Origin: Roseiarcus sp963816065
GTDB lineage: Bacteria > Pseudomonadota > Alphaproteobacteria > Rhizobiales > Beijerinckiaceae
Direction: 5' to 3'
Assembly (NCBI GenBank): GCA_963816065.1
Contig: CAWFJG010000030.1
Location: forward strand, 186,001-250,000
Length of the DNA: 64,000 bases
A model generated the notes under the pieces. The model was given only the letters and a program-made list of their open reading frames with translations. It was not told the DNA's origin and ran no database searches. Made by a program: the position numbers and the translations under genes. Positions 17,711 through 27,905 of this stretch are shown here, in pieces (positions within the stretch are counted from its first letter, which is position 1; each line of letters begins with the position of its first letter).

Positions 17711-18564
17711 CGCAGCGGGGGACCAAAGCTCTCGAGGGCCGGGTTGGCCTCGCCGAGATAGCAGGGCAGCGGCGCCGCGCCCAACCCGAGCAGCGCCATC
17801 TCGAGCATGGCGTGGAGCGAGTTCGCGCGCGCCGCGAGCCGGTCGAGGGGGACGTTCGTCTCGATCCATCGTCTTCCGGGCGTCGGTCCGAAGTCGTCGG
17901 CGAACCCGACGAACGGCGCCGTCTGGGCAGGCCAGGTCCCGGTCGCGGCGGCCAGATCGCGGCGGCTGTACACGGCCCAGCGAACGATGCAGATGCGTCT
18001 GCCAATCAGCGTTTCCGGCGGGTCGTTTGCGATTCTGATGGCGACGTCCGCATCCCGGCGAGACAGATTCAACGACCGCTCCGACAGGACCAGATCGATT
18101 ATGACGCCAGGGTTCTGCGCCTGGAACTGCGTCAGGATCGCGGGCAGGAAGCGCTGCCCGATCGCCTCGACCGTGGTGACGCGCAGGAGTCCGGTCGGCT
18201 TGGGGTCTCGGCCCGCCACACGCCGCTCGGAGGCCGCAACCGACTCCGCCATCTGGTTGGCAAGTGCGATCATCTCGTCGCCCTCGGCGGTCGGGGTGTA
18301 ACCGGCGCGCGACCGCTCGAAGAGCCGCGCGCCGACCGCCGTCTCAAGCCCGGCAAGCCTGCGGAACACGGTCGAGTGATTGAGCCCGAGCAGCGCTCCG
18401 GCGCCGGCCAGCGACCGCTTGTCTGCGATCGCCTTCACCAGCCGGAATTCGTCCCAGTTCGGCGTATAGGGCATGCAACCAGAGCCCGGTCGTCATTCGT
18501 TACCGCCACCTTGCCGCGCGACCAACGGAATTCGCTAGACCGTCAATTGGTTCCACTGTCGAAA

Positions 18565-19549
18565 TCAGCCGTTCCTAGGGGCCGCCGCTCGCCGCATGCG
18601 GTCGTTGATCGCCGCGCCGAGGCCCCGCGTGGGAACCGGCGCCACGGCGATCGCGGCAGCGCCCAGTTCGTCCAGCGCCCGTAGGAACGCGAACAGAATT
18701 CGCCGCCGCCTCGACGAGATCGCCCGACGGCGACAGGTCGAGCCGTGCGAGCGAAACCGCGCCGGCCAGCGCCCCGCCGAAATCGAGCGCTGCCTCGTCG
18801 CGGCCGACGGCGAGGGCCCGGAGCCTGAGGCGCGCGCGGGGCGCGTAGTGCGACGCGAGTTGCCCCGGCGCCTGAGGCGCGCCATCCGGAGCGGCGGTCT
18901 GGGCGAGCGGTCGCCCCAGCGCCGCCTCGATCGCCTCCTGGGGCACGGCGCCCGGGCGCAGCAACGTCGGACCGGCCTCGAGGCAGGCGACGATCGTCGA
19001 TTCGACCCCGTGCAGCGACGGGCCAGCGTCGAGGACCCAGTCGATCCTTCCGTCGAGGTCGGCGAGGACGTGCTCGGCCGTTGTCGCGCTCACATGCCCA
19101 GACCGATTGGCCGAGGGCGCGGCGAGCGGCCGACCGGCGGCCTCGATCAGAGCGCGGGCGGCCGGATGGGCTGGCGCTCGCAGCGCGAGCGTGTCGAGCC
19201 CCGCCCGCGCCAGCAGGCTGACTCGGCAATTGGGCGCGGCCGACGCAACCAGGGTGAGCGGCCCAGGCCAGAAAGCGCGCGCCAGTCGCTCGGCGGCGCC
19301 GTCGAGCCTCGCGTGCTCGAGCGCGTCCTCCACCCCGAGCACATGGGCGATCAGCGGATTGAACGCGGGGCGACCTTTCGCCGCATAGATTTCCGCCACC
19401 GCTTTGTCCGAAGTCGCGTCCGCCGCCAAGCCATAGACGGTTTCGGTCGGCATCGCGACAAGTCCGCCGCGCCGCAGGCATTCGGCGGCCTCGGCGATCG
19501 TCTCGGGCGTCGCGGGGGCTCGCTGCGTCGGTCGGCGGTGCGTCGCCAT
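18565..19549 (-). CDS. tsaC: L-threonylcarbamoyladenylate synthase, Sua5 type (frameshifted)
   Basis: Makes threonylcarbamoyl-AMP for the t6A modification of ANN-decoding tRNAs. The YrdC domain is complete (GLVAMPTETVYGLAADATSD, then AAKGRPAFNPLIAHV, RAFWPGPLTLV, PLAAPSANRSGHVSATTAEH), followed by SASHYAP-type linker QLASHYAPRARLRL and the Sua5 domain. Near 18700 one extra base breaks VEAAAN from LFAFLRALDELGAAAIAVAP, which continues to the stop at 18565. As this enzyme is usually essential, a sequencing error is the likeliest explanation. It lies divergently from the acyl-CoA dehydrogenase gene. Confidence 0.9.
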
Positions 19550-19655
19550 GCTGTCTTTCCGTCTCGCGCGTTGCGAATTTGGTCTATCTTTAATCGGCTT
19601 TGGCTTTGCCCTATCAAGACGGCGCGGCGACGCCAAAGGAAGCGGAGGAGCTCTC

Positions 19656-21462
19656 ATGACTTATCGATCCCCGGTCGCCGACATCCTGTTCTCGCTGAAG
19701 GCGGTTGCGGGTCTGCCGGAGCTCATTGGCGCAAAGCTCGACGGGGAGTTCGACTGGGAAACCATCGCGTCGGTCGTCTCCGAGGCCGGGCGTTTCGCGA
19801 CCGAGGAGATCGCGCCGCTCAACCGCGCCGCCGACACGGTGGGCGCGGCCTACGCCAACGGGGTCGTGACCACTCCTCCGGCTTCGCCGACGCCTATCGC
19901 CGCTGGGCCGAGGCGGGGTGGGGCGGGGTTTCCGCGCCGGCTGAGTTCGGCGGCATGGCGCTGCCGCACCTCGTCAACGTCGCCTGCACCGAGATCTGGA
20001 ACGGCGCCTCGATGGCCTTCGCCCTCTGCCCGCTCCTCACCGAAGGCGCGGTCGGCGCGCTCAAGGCCTACGGCTCGAAGGACCTGCTCGACGTCTATCT
20101 CGAGGCGATGATCTCCGGCCGTTGGACCGGCACGATGAACCTGACCGAACCCGCAGCCGGCTCCGACCTCAACGGGATCAGAACACGCGCGGAGCGCGCC
20201 GACGACGGAACCTACCGCCTGTTCGGCCAGAAGATCTTCATCACCTACGGCGAGCACGACATGGCCGAGAACATCGTCCACCTCGTGCTTGCCCGCCTGC
20301 CCGGCGCGCCGGCCGGCACGCGCGGCTTGTCACTCTTCCTCGCTCCGAAATTCCTGGTCAACCCGGACGGCAACCTCGGCGCGCGCAACGATCTGCGCTG
20401 CGCCAGCATCGAGCACAAACTCGGCATCCACGGCTCGCCGACCTGCGTCATGATCTTCGGCGAAAGCGACGGCGCCAGGGCGTGGCTCATCGGCGAGGAG
20501 AACCGCGGCCTCGCCGCCATGTTCGTGATGATGAATGCGGCGCGGCTGGCGGTCGGCACGCAGGGCGTCGCCATCGCCGAGCGCGCCTACCAGCAGGCGC
20601 TCGAGTTCGCCCGCGAGCGTCGCCAAGGCCGCAGCGCCAAGGGGGGAGACGGCAAGGGCGGAGACGGAATGGCCCCGATCATCGAGCATCCCGACGTGCA
20701 GCGGATGCTGATGACGATGAAGGCCTCCGTTCATGCGGCGCGCGGCATCTGCCATCTGACCGCCGCCTCGCTCGATCTCGCAAATCATGGACGGACGGAA
20801 GAGGAGCGGACAGCGGGCGCCGAACCGCGCCGCCTTGCTGACCCCCATCGCCAAGGCGTTCTCGACCGACCTCGGCGACGAGGCTGCATCGCTCGGCGTC
20901 CAGATCCACGGCGGCATGGGTTTCATCGAGGAGACCGGGGCGGCCCAGCACATGCGCGATTCCCGCATCGCCGCCATCTATGAGGGCGCCAACGGAATTC
21001 ACGGCATCGATCTCGTGCTGCGCAAGCTGCCGCTGGCCGGCGGGACGACGGTCCGCAACGAGGTCAATTCGATCCGCGATGTCGCGCGGGCGGTGTCCGA
21101 GCGCGGCGGCGCGGCGTTCGGCGCGACCAGCGCGCGCCTGTCCGAGGCGGCCGAGGCGCTCGACCAGGCGACTCGCGCCATGCAGCTCTGGCTGTCGAAC
21201 GACACCGAAGTCGGCGCTCGCCGGCGCCTCCCCCTATCTGCGCCTGTTTGGCCTGACGCTTGGCGGCGCCTGCCTCGCCAGGGCGGGCCTCGCCGCCCAG
21301 GCCCTCGCCGGCGAGGGCGACGACAGCGAGCTCGCCCGCGTCGCGCTCGCGCGCTTCTACGCCGAGAAGCTGCTTCCGGTCGCTCCGGGACTGAACCGGA
21401 TCGTCGCGTCCGGGGCCGGGGCGATGAAGTCCTACGAGTCGGTCCTGGCGGACGCGATATGA
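19656..21462 (+). CDS. acyl-CoA dehydrogenase, DmdC/long FadE type (three frameshifts)
   Basis: FAD enzyme of fatty-acid or methylthioalkanoyl-CoA oxidation; about 600 residues, the length of the DmdC-like branch with an extra C-terminal domain. Start ATG 19656 has GGAGGAG upstream. N-terminal domain: ETIASVVSEAGRFATEEIAP. FAD/substrate core: GTMNLTEPAAGSDLNGIRTR, QKIFITYGEHDM, HKLGIHGSPTCVM. Catalytic-end region: LGVQIHGGMGFIEETGAAQ with IAAIYEGANGIHGIDLVLRK. Frame changes occur near 19874, 20815 and 21220, each consistent with a single base. Its stop overlaps the enoyl-CoA hydratase start (ATGA), forming a beta-oxidation pair. The exact substrate is not predictable. Confidence 0.88.
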
Positions 21463-22227
21463 GCGCCGGGATCGAGATCGCGCGCGAGGGGGCGGTTCTC
21501 CTCGCCGCCTTCGCTCGCCCCGAGAAGAAGAACGCGATCACCGGCGCCATGTACGAGGCGCTGATCGAGGCCTTCGACGCCGCCGAGCGCGACCCGGACA
21601 TCGGCGCGGTCGTGCTTGCCGGCCGCGGCGGCGTCTTCACCGCTGGCAACGATATCGCCGATTTCCTGTCGATCGCCGCAGGCGGCGCCGGCGCGGGCCA
21701 CTTCGCCAGCTTTCCCGCCGGCCGCTTCGTCGCCCGGCTCGCCGAGTTCGGCAAGCCGCTCGTCGCGGCGGTGGACGGCCTCGCGGTCGGGCATCGGAAC
21801 GACGCTCTGCTTTCATTGCGACCTCGTCTATGCGACGCCAGCGGCGCGCTTCCTGATGCCTTTCGTCGATCTCGGCCTCGTCCCGGAGGCGGGCTCGTCC
21901 CTGCTCGCTCCGCTGCGCTTCGGCCGGGCCAAGGCGGCGGAGTTCCTGATGCTGGCCGAGCCCTTCGACGGCCAGGCGGCGGTCGAACTCGGCTTCGTCA
22001 ATGCGCTTGTTTCCGCCGACGCGCTCTTGGCCCACGCGCTCGGCAAGGCTGCCGCGCTCGCCGCCAAGCCACGCTCGGCGCTGCTGGCGACCCGCCGGCT
22101 GATGCGCGGCGATCTCCAGGCGCTCAAGATGGCGATGGCGGCGGAGAACGAGGCGTTCGCCGCGGCGCTGGCTTCGCCGGAAGCCCGCGCCGCCTTCATG
22201 GCCTTCATGGCCGGCGGAAAGAGGTAA
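21459..22227 (+). CDS. enoyl-CoA hydratase/isomerase (frameshifted)
   Basis: Crotonase-fold enzyme hydrating 2-enoyl-CoA. 256 codons. Oxyanion-hole motifs VLAGRGGVFTAGNDIADF and, after the frame break, GIGTTLCFHCDLVYATPAARF are recognisable; FVDLGLVPEAGSS carries the second catalytic Glu region. The break near 21790 is one extra G in GTCGGGCATC (GTCGGCATC expected, VGIGTT). It is coupled by a 4-bp overlap to the acyl-CoA dehydrogenase upstream, so the two probably act in succession on the same chain. Confidence 0.88.
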
Positions 22228-22610
22228 ATCGGCGTGCCCACGGCGGCGGCTTGGCGCAAAATCCCTCGTGCGCCCGGCTCGCTGGCGGCGGCGCGGGCGC
22301 CTGCAAAATATATTTGGCAGGCGGCTTTTTTTGTCGCGTTTGGCGTTTCACTGACATATCAGATGGTTGTGTCGACTACAACCCGACGGTTGCGTCTCCC
22401 GGAGCGGCGCGGAACAGGCCCCATAACAGGCCCCATAACAGGCCCCATAACAGGCACGGAACAGGTCGTTAACAGGCACGTATCAGGTCAAGAGGCGAGG
22501 ACGCAGAAGTAGGCGCGGCCAGGTTGCATGGGCCAGCATTTCCTGCCGCTGGGCAGCGGCGGGAGCGGGCGGAGGAGCGCGGCGCGGGCTTCGTCCAGGA
22601 CCGTTTCGGT
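22228..22610. other. 383-bp intergenic stretch with short tandem repeats
   Basis: No supported gene. An open frame at 22234-22512 exists but its composition follows the repeats (GPIT three times) and it has no convincing start. AT-rich spots near 22305-22380 could hold promoter elements; none is clear. Confidence 0.4.
22413..22448 (+). repeat. three tandem copies of a 12-bp unit
   Basis: AACAGGCCCCAT is repeated exactly three times head to tail (22413, 22425, 22437), followed by degenerate AACAGG-containing units to about 22490. It lies in the gap between convergent enoyl-CoA hydratase and NUDIX genes. Confidence 0.85.
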
Positions 22611-23068
22611 CTAGGGAAAGTGGCTTCGGCTCGCGATCCGCGCGGCGCTGACGATCACCTCCGCCAGTTCCGGCGTGGAGAGCAACCCGGTCGCCGCGGC
22701 GGGGTCGATCCAGGCGACGGCGTCGATCTCCGGACTGACCCGCGCCTCGCCCCGGTCCAGCGGCCGACGAACGAGGCGATGACGAAATGCGCCCGCACTC
22801 TGTCGCCTTCGCGCACGATCGGCTCGATGTGCCGGTTGAACCCAACGATCTCGGCCTCGACCCCGACCTCCTCGTAAAGCTCGCGCAAAGCCGCCTCGAT
22901 CAGCGTCTCGCCGATCTCGACGACGCCGCCGGGCAAGGAGAAGCGCCCGGCCATCGGCGGTCGCGCCCTGCGCCCGACGAGCACACGGCCCTGCCGGAAC
23001 ACGGCGACCGATACGGCCAGGATCGGCCGGGGCGGATAAAGGCGATCGCCGGGCGCGTCGTCAGCCAT
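22611..23068 (-). CDS. NUDIX hydrolase (frameshifted)
   Basis: Hydrolase of nucleoside diphosphate derivatives. About 152 residues from ATG 23068. The Nudix box GGVVEIGETLIEAALRELYEEVG carries the required Gly, Glu, Arg-Glu and Glu-Glu residues (G-x5-E-x7-RELYEEVG). N-terminal strand: ILAVSVAVFRQGRVLVGRRA. After HFVIASFVG the frame shifts near 22765 to LDRGEARVSPEIDAVAWID, ending SRSHFP at the TAG at 22611. The C-terminal SPEIDAVAWID segment supports the ADP-ribose/NADH-type group. Substrate not predicted. Confidence 0.85.
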
Positions 23069-23301
23069 GCGGGCGGCTCCGCGACGCGCTTGCGGCCGAG
23101 GCGGGGCGCTGGGCGCAAACGGGAAGGGACATGCGCGGCGGCCGTGTTGGGGAAGCGGACGACATAGGCTTGGGGCTCGCAATTCGAAGGCTTTCCCTAG
23201 CATGGCGGCGGGGCGCTGGCGCTTCCTGCGCCGAGCCCTTGTCACCGCGCCGCCCGAGGCCCACGTTGGCGCGGCCAATCCCTTCTGCGTCAGGCGCCCT
23301 C

Positions 23302-23883
23302 ATGACCCTGCTCATCTTCGGCCTTGTGATCTTCCTCGGCCTGCACTCGATCCGCATTTTCGCCGAGAGCGGTCGCGAGCGCTCGATCGCCAGGCTTGGC
23401 GAAGGCCCTTGGAAGGGCGTCTACAGCCTCCTGTCGCTGGTTGGGTTCGTGATGATCGTCTGGGGTTTCGGCGAGGCGCGCGGAACGGCGCCGATGATCT
23501 GGACGCCGCCGGTGTGGACGCGGCACATCACGATCCTCCTGATGCTGTTCAGCATGATCCTGCTCGCAGCCTATGGCCTCAAGAAGAGCCATATCGCCGT
23601 CGCCGTCCATCACCCGATGCTGTGGGCGGTCGTTGTGTGGAGCTTTGGGCATCTTCTCGCCAACGGCTCGATGGCCGATATCGTGCTGTTCGGGGCGTTC
23701 CTGGCGTGGTCGCTTGTGGACCTCATGGCCAATTACACTCGCGATCGGACGAAGGCGATCGTCTATCCCGCGCCGAACTGGGGTGCGACCATCGGGGCGA
23801 TCGTCGTCGGCGTGATCCTGTGGGGCGCTCTGATCGGCGGGCTTCATGTGTGGCTGTTCGGCGTGTCGCCGGTGGCGATGTAA
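23302..23883 (+). CDS. NnrU family membrane protein
   Basis: 193 residues with about six hydrophobic helices (MTLLIFGLVIFLGLHSIRIF; VYSLLSLVGFVMIVWGFG; ITILLMLFSMILLAAYGL; VVVWSFGHLLANGSMADIVL; IGAIVVGVILWGALIGGLHV). LGLHSIRIF at the start, HPMLWAVVVWSFGHLLANG in the middle and the YPAPNWGATIGA loop are typical of NnrU, first noticed near denitrification genes and related to isoprenoid-modifying membrane enzymes. No denitrification genes are nearby. Biochemical role unknown. Confidence 0.85.
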   Translation: MTLLIFGLVIFLGLHSIRIFAESGRERSIARLGEGPWKGVYSLLSLVGFVMIVWGFGEARGTAPMIWTPPVWTRHITILLMLFSMILLAAYGLKKSHIAVAVHHPMLWAVVVWSFGHLLANGSMADIVLFGAFLAWSLVDLMANYTRDRTKAIVYPAPNWGATIGAIVVGVILWGALIGGLHVWLFGVSPVAM

Positions 23884-24147
23884 AGGCGCCGGCCTGCCCC
23901 TCGGTCGCCTGCGTGATGGAAGAAGTTGGAGGCGGGAAGCGACGCCCCGCTGCGCCAGTCGTCCGATGCCCTTGGACTTCATGGCCCGACGATTGCGTCA
24001 TTAAGGATCGCGACCGGGAAGGTTGCAAGTAGGACGGCAACCGGGCGAGACCTGCGCTAGTTGGACGGAAGAGTTTCGCCGAAGCGGGCGCCGCCCGCAA
24101 TGCGAACAATCACGCCTTGGACATGAAACGGGAGTTGCTTGTCGCGT

Positions 24148-24813
24148 TCATTCCTTGCGAACGAGGCGCAGCACGGCTTCCACGATCATTCTCTTTTGCC
24201 TGCGCCGCCGGGAGGGGCTTGAAAGGTCGACGCCGAAGATCTTTCCGAATGTGTATTTATTGGAAACTCGAAAGAAACACAGGGCGCTGATCACCATATG
24301 AAGGTCGACCGGACTGAGGTCGTCTCTGAAAATTCCAGCGGCTTGTCCTCGTTTGAGAATTGATTTGATTGTCTCGATGGCGCCCGAGTTGATCCTTCGA
24401 AGCAAATCCGTTTTGTCGAAAAGCCTGCCCAGATGAATGTTCTCGATCACGACAAGTCGCACAAAGTCTTCGTTGGCGTCGTCGTTTTCAAATGTCTGCT
24501 CGACAAGGCGCCGCAAGGCCTCGACGGGATCGAGGGACTCGAGGCGAAGCGAAGCCTCGATCGCCCTGATATCGGAATAGGCCTTTTCGAGGACCGCGAG
24601 ATACAAGCCCTCTTTGCTACCGAAATAGTAGTAGATCATTCGCTTGGAGGTGCGCATGAGTGCGGCGATCGTATCGATCCGAGCCCCACTCAGGCCATGA
24701 TTCGCGAACTCTTTTGTCGCCACCGCGAGAATATCAGCCTTCGTGCGTTCTAAGTCCCTCGCTGGGTCAGCCTTACGCTCCGGTCGCTTCTTTCGGACAA
24801 TGTGAGCGTCCAT
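24148..24813 (-). CDS. TetR/AcrR family regulator
   Basis: About 221 residues from ATG 24813 (an in-frame TTG at 24834 is less likely). HTH: ILAVATKEFANHGLSGARID then LMRTSKRMIYYYFGSKEGLY. The C-terminal domain (LRRLVEQTFENDDANEDFVR; ISALCFFRVSNKYTFGKIFG) resembles large TetR regulators of catabolic genes. It lies 178 bp downstream of the sugar ABC/cyclase operon on the same strand. The gap is AT-rich, so it may have its own promoter. It is the natural candidate regulator of that operon, by position only. Confidence 0.85.
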   Translation of the reverse strand: MDAHIVRKKRPERKADPARDLERTKADILAVATKEFANHGLSGARIDTIAALMRTSKRMIYYYFGSKEGLYLAVLEKAYSDIRAIEASLRLESLDPVEALRRLVEQTFENDDANEDFVRLVVIENIHLGRLFDKTDLLRRINSGAIETIKSILKRGQAAGIFRDDLSPVDLHMVISALCFFRVSNKYTFGKIFGVDLSSPSRRRRQKRMIVEAVLRLVRKE

Positions 24814-24991
24814 GGCCTGGCAATTTTCGCCCAATGGGCGTCCCTGATGAAGGTACGGAGCAACCCACGCTCCTTTGAACGCTAGATCGTTTTGCGCTGT
24901 GCATCCAGACCCAAGGATTCATTCAATCACGGAATTCAATTTCACCTTCCTTCAAATTTTTAAGCTTGGCCTATCGCATCGTTTCCATTCC

Positions 24992-25942
24992 TCAAAGCAC
25001 TGCTATTGGCGTACCCGGCGAACCTGTGGCGCCAACGATAGGCAAGGGAGAAAAAATATACGCGAATTCATAGCGCCGTGTCTCGGCAAGCTCGTCGAGG
25101 TTCATGCCTTCATGCAAATAGATTCCGTGTCGCATCATCAAATGCTGATGGCAGGGCAACGCAACTTCAGGATTGACAGGCGGGATCACGTCAACCGCGA
25201 AATTGTCGGCGCCGACCATTGACGGCTGCAATAGCGAAAGAAAACGCGCTGCGGGGAGTCCCAGTCCCGGCGCGCCATCATACCAGGTGCTCGCGTGGCT
25301 GAAAAACCGAGATCCGTGCCCGGTCCGAATCAAAACGACATCCCCTGGCGAGAGCCACGGATCGCGCAATCCCTGCGCCGCTATGCAAGCCATGAGATCG
25401 CCCGGGGTGATCTCATCCCCGGGCGCGAGCGGGGCGCCCTTTAGCGCTTGGACGTCGAGCAACACGCCCCGCGTGAAGAAGGTCGGCGCCTTTTCGACGC
25501 CCAGTTTCTTCAGCCCATACGGCGTCCAGCACTCTTTGAGCTCGTTGCCATTGTAAAAGAGCGTCTTGCCGAACCCGCAGGCGCAACCGGCATGACCCAG
25601 CGCATCCATATGGGTGCCGATCTGGCCGATTTCGGTCGCGATAAAATCGTCGTTCCAGACGGTTCGACTGAGCCCTCCCTCGGGACCGCCTGTGGGGCCG
25701 CCGGGCATGCGCAGCTCAAAACTTCGCCCCGGGGATAACGGCATGCCTTTGGAATAGGGGAAGCCGAGCTTCACGACGCGACCGGTCTTGATAAGCTTCA
25801 CCGCCGAAAGGGTCTTTTCCGGCCCCAACAGATTGCCGGCGCCCATTTCATCGGCTGGTCCCCACGCCGAGGGAAACCAGGCGTCGCCGAGCGCGGGATT
25901 TCCCGGTGAGTCCACTTCGAGACGTTCTACCAATGTCGGCAT
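24992..25942 (-). CDS. cyclase family metal hydrolase
   Basis: 316 residues of the kynurenine formamidase-like cyclase superfamily. The metal-binding signature is IGTHMDALGHAG (H-x-D-x-x-x-H). The N-terminal WGPADEMGAGNLLGPEKTLS and C-terminal IYLHEGMNLDELAE are typical of the bacterial branch annotated only as cyclase family. It starts 7 bp after the stop of the ABC permease gene and is the last of five co-directional genes, so its substrate is likely related to the imported compound, for example a lactone or amide. The reaction is not known. Confidence 0.88.
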   Translation of the reverse strand: MPTLVERLEVDSPGNPALGDAWFPSAWGPADEMGAGNLLGPEKTLSAVKLIKTGRVVKLGFPYSKGMPLSPGRSFELRMPGGPTGGPEGGLSRTVWNDDFIATEIGQIGTHMDALGHAGCACGFGKTLFYNGNELKECWTPYGLKKLGVEKAPTFFTRGVLLDVQALKGAPLAPGDEITPGDLMACIAAQGLRDPWLSPGDVVLIRTGHGSRFFSHASTWYDGAPGLGLPAARFLSLLQPSMVGADNFAVDVIPPVNPEVALPCHQHLMMRHGIYLHEGMNLDELAETRRYEFAYIFSPLPIVGATGSPGTPIAVL

Positions 25943-25949
25943 GGAATCC

Positions 25950-26936
25950 TCACGATCCGGAGTAGGCTTCCGCAGTCCGACGCCGCGTCCGCGCGCGCCT
26001 GCGGGCGAGCGAGGCGGACGCCGCCTCGGCGACGATGACGACAATCAGCAAGAGCCCGACGATCAGATTTTGCGCCCAAAAAGGCGCCCCGAGGCTGGCC
26101 ATGCCGGTAATGACGAGCCGGATCGTGAACACCCCTATCAGGATCCCGAGGAAGCCGCCCCTGCCGCCATCGAGCGCAACGCCCCCGATGAGGCACGCGG
26201 CGACCGCTTCCAAGAGCACGGACTCAAAACCGAGCGGGCTGGCGCTGCCGGAGCGAATGGCGATCAAACCGCCCGCGAACGCCGCAAAGCCCGCAGAGGC
26301 GGCAAAGGCAAGGACGATCGGCCGACGTTGTGGGACCCCCGCTGCGCGCGATTCTGTTCGACCTCCCCCGACGGCGTAGATTTCCCGTCCCCAGATCGTC
26401 CGCGAAGCGAACAGGCCGGCAACGGCGAATGCGATCAGCATTGCCGCGCTGAGCGGCGAAAATATCCAAGTGCGGTTGCTCACGGCGTCCGAGATCGACA
26501 ACATGTCCAGAGGCAGCGTCGGGGTCGTCTCGTTCGCGGCGATCAAGGCCACACCGCGAAGCCCAATCAATGTCCCGACCGTAAAGACCAGAGAATTGAT
26601 ATTCAAAAGCGTGATCGCCAAACCTTGAGCCACTCCGAAGGCCGCCGCTCCGACGACGACGATCGCGAGAGCCGGAATGACGCCAATCCCAATTCCAATC
26701 AGTTTCACGACGCCAACGCTGGCCAGCGCGGCCATCGAGCCGACCGACATATCGAGTTCGCCGGCAATCATCGTAAGTCCGAGGCCCACGGCGACAAGGC
26801 CCGTCATGACGGCGCCGTCGAGCAGAGCCGCAATGCCAATCGCCGAATGAAAGTTCGGCATCAGCGCCGCGAGCACAACATAGACAATAAGCGCCAGCAC
26901 TGCGCGTGCGGTGAATTCGCCGCTTGGTTTCTTCAT
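25950..26936 (-). CDS. sugar-type ABC transporter permease (RbsC-like), intact
   Basis: 328 residues with eight to ten hydrophobic helices. Family marks: GLVAVGLGLTMIAGELDMSV (the E/G-x-D/N-L-S-x-G-type loop: GELDMSVGSMAAL), NINSLVFTVGTLIGLRGVAL, IWGREIYAVGGGRTESRAAG (the coupling helix region with G-x-N/R-x-x-A-A) and ACLIGGVALDGGRGGFLGIL. The ATG overlaps the TGA of the upstream permease by 4 bp. It forms the translocation pore with that partner. Confidence 0.9.
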   Translation of the reverse strand: MKKPSGEFTARAVLALIVYVVLAALMPNFHSAIGIAALLDGAVMTGLVAVGLGLTMIAGELDMSVGSMAALASVGVVKLIGIGIGVIPALAIVVVGAAAFGVAQGLAITLLNINSLVFTVGTLIGLRGVALIAANETTPTLPLDMLSISDAVSNRTWIFSPLSAAMLIAFAVAGLFASRTIWGREIYAVGGGRTESRAAGVPQRRPIVLAFAASAGFAAFAGGLIAIRSGSASPLGFESVLLEAVAACLIGGVALDGGRGGFLGILIGVFTIRLVITGMASLGAPFWAQNLIVGLLLIVVIVAEAASASLARRRARTRRRTAEAYSGS

Positions 26937-27901
26937 CGGGTCCTCCTTTGCAGAAGGTGGAAACCGGAAGTGGCGGCGACGACGAGGATGCCGACGATCG
27001 CGAGCCGAACTCCGGTCGGCAGCGACCTCAAGAGAAGAAAGTTCTGCAACAGCGCAATCAGGACGGCGCCAAACGCGGCCTGTATTGGCGTTCCCTGACC
27101 GCCGCGAAGCGCTATGCCTCCGACCAGGACCGAGGCTATGCAATCGATATCCAGCCCCGAGAACATATCGGCTTTGGCGGACGAGAACTGGGATACGGAG
27201 AAAATCGCGATGATCGCGCAACTGAGCGCCAGCATGACCATGGAAATGGCGGTCGTGACATCGACACGGATTCCCGTCGCTGCGGCCGTCAGCCAATTCG
27301 CTCCGCTCAGCGTTATCAGTCGACCGACGCAACTCCTCTTGAGCAGGAAGAGCCCGATCAAGGCCCAGGCGACGAACGCCCAACTCTAAATCGGTATTCC
27401 GAGCGGCCGCACGGTGCCGAGCCAGCTTGCGGCGGCGCTGTGGATGCGAATGTTGCCGTTTCCGCTCACATAGGCCGCCAACCCGACGAAGACCGCGCCG
27501 AAGGCGATCGTCGTGATGATCGGATTACGGATGATCGCGATGGCGTAGCCTTGCAGGACCCCGGCCAGCGCAGCGAGAGCGCAGACGCCGGCGCAACTGA
27601 GCGGGACCCCCAGATTTCCGCGAACCATGAGCGCGTAGACGACGCTTAGCAAGGCGGAGAGTTGCCCCGCGGACAAGGCGAAGAGGTTGCCCGATATCGT
27701 CACGTAACTCATGCCGACCGCCACAATTCCGGTGATCGACGCGGCACGCACCACGACAAACATATTGTCGAAGGTCAGAAAGTTGGGCGTGGACCAACCC
27801 GCGAGGAGCAAAGCCGCCACAGTCCCAGCCAGCAGCCCGAGATAAAGGCCAACTCGTCGGTGTGAGAAGGACGCGACCGCCGACAGGTCTGCGACGCCCA
27901 T
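26933..27901 (-). CDS. sugar-type ABC transporter permease (RbsC-like) with in-frame amber codon
   Basis: Second permease of the same importer, about 322 codons. N-half: SHRRVGLYLGLLAGTVAALL, VGMSYVTISGNLFALSAGQL, RNPIITTIAFGAVFVGLAAY. C-half, in the same frame: SWAFVAWALIGLFLLKRSCV, DCIASVLVGGIALRGGQGTP. The halves are separated by a single TAG at 27386-27388 (PLGIPI-stop-SWAFVA); CAG (Gln) would restore the protein. Unlike most breaks in this window this is a substitution, not an indel. Either a real nonsense mutation, which would inactivate the importer, or a base-call error. Confidence 0.85.
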
Positions 27902-27905
27902 CGCG

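Larger units (their letters stand above)
16251..18474 (-). pseudogene. LysR-type regulator split by an IS4-family element
   Basis: The 5' part (18474 to 17711) encodes an HTH (LAGAGALLGLNHSTVFRRLAGLE, read as GALLGLNHSTVFRRLAG) and most of the ligand domain, up to ESFGPPLR. The 3' part (16395 to 16251) encodes the rest: AIREWDLGLWILTHSDLRRS then ARVRAFMDFAGAELARHRR. Removing 16396-17710 joins the two halves in frame (CTG CG|C GCG ATC) to give about 302 residues, the normal LTTR length. The gene is therefore an intact LysR regulator interrupted only by the insertion. As it stands it makes a protein ending in IS-encoded residues, probably inactive. Its former target is unknown; tsaC lies upstream. 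Confidence 0.9.

Noticed and set aside
18596..20983. 795-codon open frame on the plus strand
   Set aside because: Its first half is antisense to tsaC. Only the part after about 19874 is acyl-CoA dehydrogenase, reached through a frame change.
22413..22490. CRISPR-like array
   Set aside because: The 12-bp repeats are contiguous, with no unique spacers, and no cas genes are present.
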